From assembly GCA_002314715.1 (NCBI GenBank), contig DCGY01000039.1:233-7138 (forward strand): DNA of 6,906 nt. Reading direction: 5' to 3'. Of this stretch, positions 5,188-6,906 are shown piece after piece (position 1 is the stretch's first letter; each line of letters opens with the position of its first letter). The position numbers and the translations under genes are program-made. This stretch comes from Lachnospiraceae bacterium UBA1766 (GTDB lineage Bacteria > Bacillota > Clostridia > Lachnospirales > Lachnospiraceae). The notes under the pieces were generated by a model, which was not told where the DNA came from, did not search any database, and was given only the letters and a program-made list of their open reading frames with translations.

Positions 5188-6906
5188 CTAAATATCAAGA
5201 TTTTTTACATATCTTGCATTTTCTTCGATGAATTCTCTTCTGGGCTCAACCTTGTCACCCATTAATGTGGTAAAGGTTAAGTCAATGTCGGATTCCAATT
5301 CTTCATTGTAGTTCACACGAAGGAGAATTCTTCTCTCAGGATCCATTGTAGTTTCCCAAAGCTGCTCGGCATCCATCTCACCAAGTCCTTTGTAACGCTG
5401 AATCTTATTATTCTGATCACGACCTACTTCTTTCAGAATGTTTTCCAACTCTTCATCACTGTAAGCATACCAAACCTTCTTGTTCTTTTCCAACTTATAC
5501 AAAGGCGGTTTTGCAAGATATACATGACCCTGCTTAATCAGTTCCGGCATAAATCGATAAAGGAAGGTCAAAAGTAATGTACTAATATGTGCGCCATCCA
5601 CATCGGCATCGGTCATAAGGATAATTTTATTGTAACGAAGCTTTGAAATATCAAAATCTTCGTGAATACCGGTACCAAAAGCGGTAATCATCGCTTTAAT
5701 CTCGGCATTTGCATAAATCTTATCCAGTCTTGCTTTTTCTACATTTAAGATTTTGCCTCGAAGAGGTAAAATCGCCTGTGTCGCGCGTGAGCGCGCGGTT
5801 TTTGCACTACCACCCGCGGAATCTCCCTCAACGATATAGATTTCGCAATTTTTTGGATCCTTATCGGAACAATCCGCAAGCTTTCCGGGAAGAGCCATAC
5901 CTTCCAGAGCAGTTTTTCTTCTGGTAAGATCTCTTGCCTTTCTTGCTGCTTCTCTCGCGCGTTGCGCGAGAATGGATTTTTCACAAATTGACTTTGCTAC
6001 TACCGGATTCTGTTCCAGAAAATAAGTAAGCTGTTCACTTACAATATTATCAACAGCTCCTCTTGCCTCACTATTACCAAGCTTTTGTTTTGTCTGGCCT
6101 TCAAACTGAGGGTCTTCGATTTTAACACTGATAATTGCTGTCAAACCTTCACGGATATCTTCACCGGATAAATTCGGCTCACTGTCCTTTAATAATTTTG
6201 CACTTCTGGCATAATCATTAAAGGTCTTGGTAATTGCATTACGGAAGCCCTGAAGATGGGTACCACCCTCCGGAGTATTAATATTATTTACAAAGCTGAA
6301 TACACTTTCATTGTAAGAATCGTTATGCTGGAAAGAAACCTCCACATAAACATTATTCTTTTCCCCTTCAAAATAAAGAACATTCTCATAAAGGGGAGTC
6401 TTACTTCTGTTTAAGTAGGTAACAAATTCCTTGATACCGCCTTCATAATAAAATTCTTTGACTTTCTGCTTCTTTTCTACCACAACTTCGGTAGCTTCTG
6501 TTGCAGAATCTTCTTTTGCTCTTTCCAATAATTCATTGATCTGAGCATTTTCATTATCAATTTCAATATTATGACTTTGTTTTTCTTCTCTGTTATCTCT
6601 TAAAATAATGCGAAGCCCCTTGGTAAGGAAAGCCATCTCACGAAGTCTGACTTTTAAAATATCAAAATCATAAATAGTGGTTTCGGTAAAAATTGTATCA
6701 TCCGGAAGGAAAGTAACTTTTGTACCGGTTTTTTCAATTGGACATGTACCGATTTCTTTCAAAGGATAGCAAACGTGTCCTCTTTCGTAGCGCTGTTTAT
6801 AAATTTTACCGCCCTGGCAGATTTCAACCTCCAACCAATTGGATAAAGCATTTACAACAGACGCACCTACACCATGCAAACCACCGGATACCTTGTATCC
6901 TCCACC
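5188..6906 (-). CDS. gyrB: DNA gyrase subunit B (partial, N-terminus beyond right edge)
   Basis: 572 residues plus stop are visible, entering in frame as GGGYKVSGGLHGVGAS, so about 105-110 N-terminal residues are missing, including the first ATP-site motifs. GyrB supplies the ATPase that drives gyrase strand passage. In order (counted from the first visible residue) come the GHKL motif GGLHGVG (8-14), the transducer domain beginning at YYEGGIKEFV with its QTK loop (271-273) that contacts ATP, the TOPRIM metal site with EGDSAGG (Glu360) and DADVD (433-437), and the tail QRYKGLGEMDAEQLWETTMDP to the conserved end RYVKNLDI. There is no large TOPRIM insertion as in E. coli, as expected for Firmicutes. 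Odd points: a charged insertion of about 37 residues just before the transducer, and Gln where most GyrB have the coumarin-binding Arg. It ends 43 bases before gyrA; the promoter is outside the window. Confidence 0.98.
   Translation of the reverse strand, partial: GGGYKVSGGLHGVGASVVNALSNWLEVEICQGGKIYKQRYERGHVCYPLKEIGTCPIEKTGTKVTFLPDDTIFTETTIYDFDILKVRLREMAFLTKGLRIILRDNREEKQSHNIEIDNENAQINELLERAKEDSATEATEVVVEKKQKVKEFYYEGGIKEFVTYLNRSKTPLYENVLYFEGEKNNVYVEVSFQHNDSYNESVFSFVNNINTPEGGTHLQGFRNAITKTFNDYARSAKLLKDSEPNLSGEDIREGLTAIISVKIEDPQFEGQTKQKLGNSEARGAVDNIVSEQLTYFLEQNPVVAKSICEKSILAQRAREAARKARDLTRRKTALEGMALPGKLADCSDKDPKNCEIYIVEGDSAGGSAKTARSRATQAILPLRGKILNVEKARLDKIYANAEIKAMITAFGTGIHEDFDISKLRYNKIILMTDADVDGAHISTLLLTFLYRFMPELIKQGHVYLAKPPLYKLEKNKKVWYAYSDEELENILKEVGRDQNNKIQRYKGLGEMDAEQLWETTMDPERRILLRVNYNEELESDIDLTFTTLMGDKVEPRREFIEENARYVKNLDI
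5782..5797. repeat. GC-rich inverted repeat inside gyrB
   Basis: CGCGCG, a four-base TGAG spacer, then CGCGCG form a perfect 6-bp stem. It lies in the codons for Ala-Arg-Ser-Arg-Ala just after EGDSAGGSAKT in the TOPRIM domain. The pure G/C arms stand out from the AT-rich surroundings. Confidence 0.7.
5953..5971. repeat. Second GC-rich inverted repeat inside gyrB
   Basis: TCTCGCGC and GCGCGAGA form a perfect 8-bp stem around a three-base loop. It encodes Leu-Ala-Gln-Arg-Ala-Arg-Glu in the Arg/Ala-rich helix preceding the TOPRIM domain, about 170 bases from the other GC-rich inverted repeat. Arg is written CGC and Ala GCG, whereas nearby codons more often use AT-ending forms. Confidence 0.75.

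Noticed and set aside
5745..5984. 79-codon minus-strand reading inside gyrB in another frame
   Set aside because: It overlaps the conserved TOPRIM-region coding sequence, is Arg-rich because of the shifted frame, and has no independent support.
6877..6879. TTG at 6879 as a start for gyrB
   Set aside because: It encodes Leu in the conserved GGLHGVG ATP-binding motif, and the frame stays open to the right edge with the conserved YKVSGG before it, so the gene is simply cut by the window.

Overview
The window holds five genes, all on the minus strand, in what looks like a low-GC Gram-positive obligate anaerobe. A clostridial origin, probably Lachnospiraceae-like, is an inference from three things: the AT-rich codon use, the GyrA/GyrB sequence character, and the rubrerythrin plus flavin-rubredoxin pair typical of anaerobes. 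No taxonomic search was possible.

Read in the direction of transcription (right to left), the window opens inside gyrB, whose first ~105-110 codons lie beyond the right edge. gyrA follows after 43 bases. Together they form the gyrBA pair that in many Firmicutes lies just downstream of dnaA-dnaN-recF near the replication origin. After gyrA come a good extended -10 promoter and a long hairpin with a U-rich tail, then a monocistronic CPA2-type cation/proton antiporter of about 392 residues. That gene ends at a textbook intrinsic terminator (1177-1212). A short promoter region follows, then a two-gene unit: an FMN-domain/rubredoxin fusion of the Hrb (high-molecular-weight rubredoxin) type and, 32 bases later, rubrerythrin, which runs off the left edge. 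The last two are likely an electron donor and a peroxide- or oxygen-detoxifying acceptor.

There are no RNA genes, insertion sequences, CRISPR arrays or plus-strand genes that I can support, and no gene-free stretch over 300 bases. This is an ordinary core-genome region and I do not see a new multi-gene system. The points worth a second look are at finer scale: a promoter placed just upstream of a terminator-like hairpin in the antiporter leader; a candidate -35 element inside the antiporter terminator; a ~37-residue charged insertion at the GHKL/transducer hinge of GyrB; Gln at the coumarin-contact Arg position of GyrB; Gly at the quinolone-contact Asp position of GyrA; and two perfect GC-rich inverted repeats inside gyrB.
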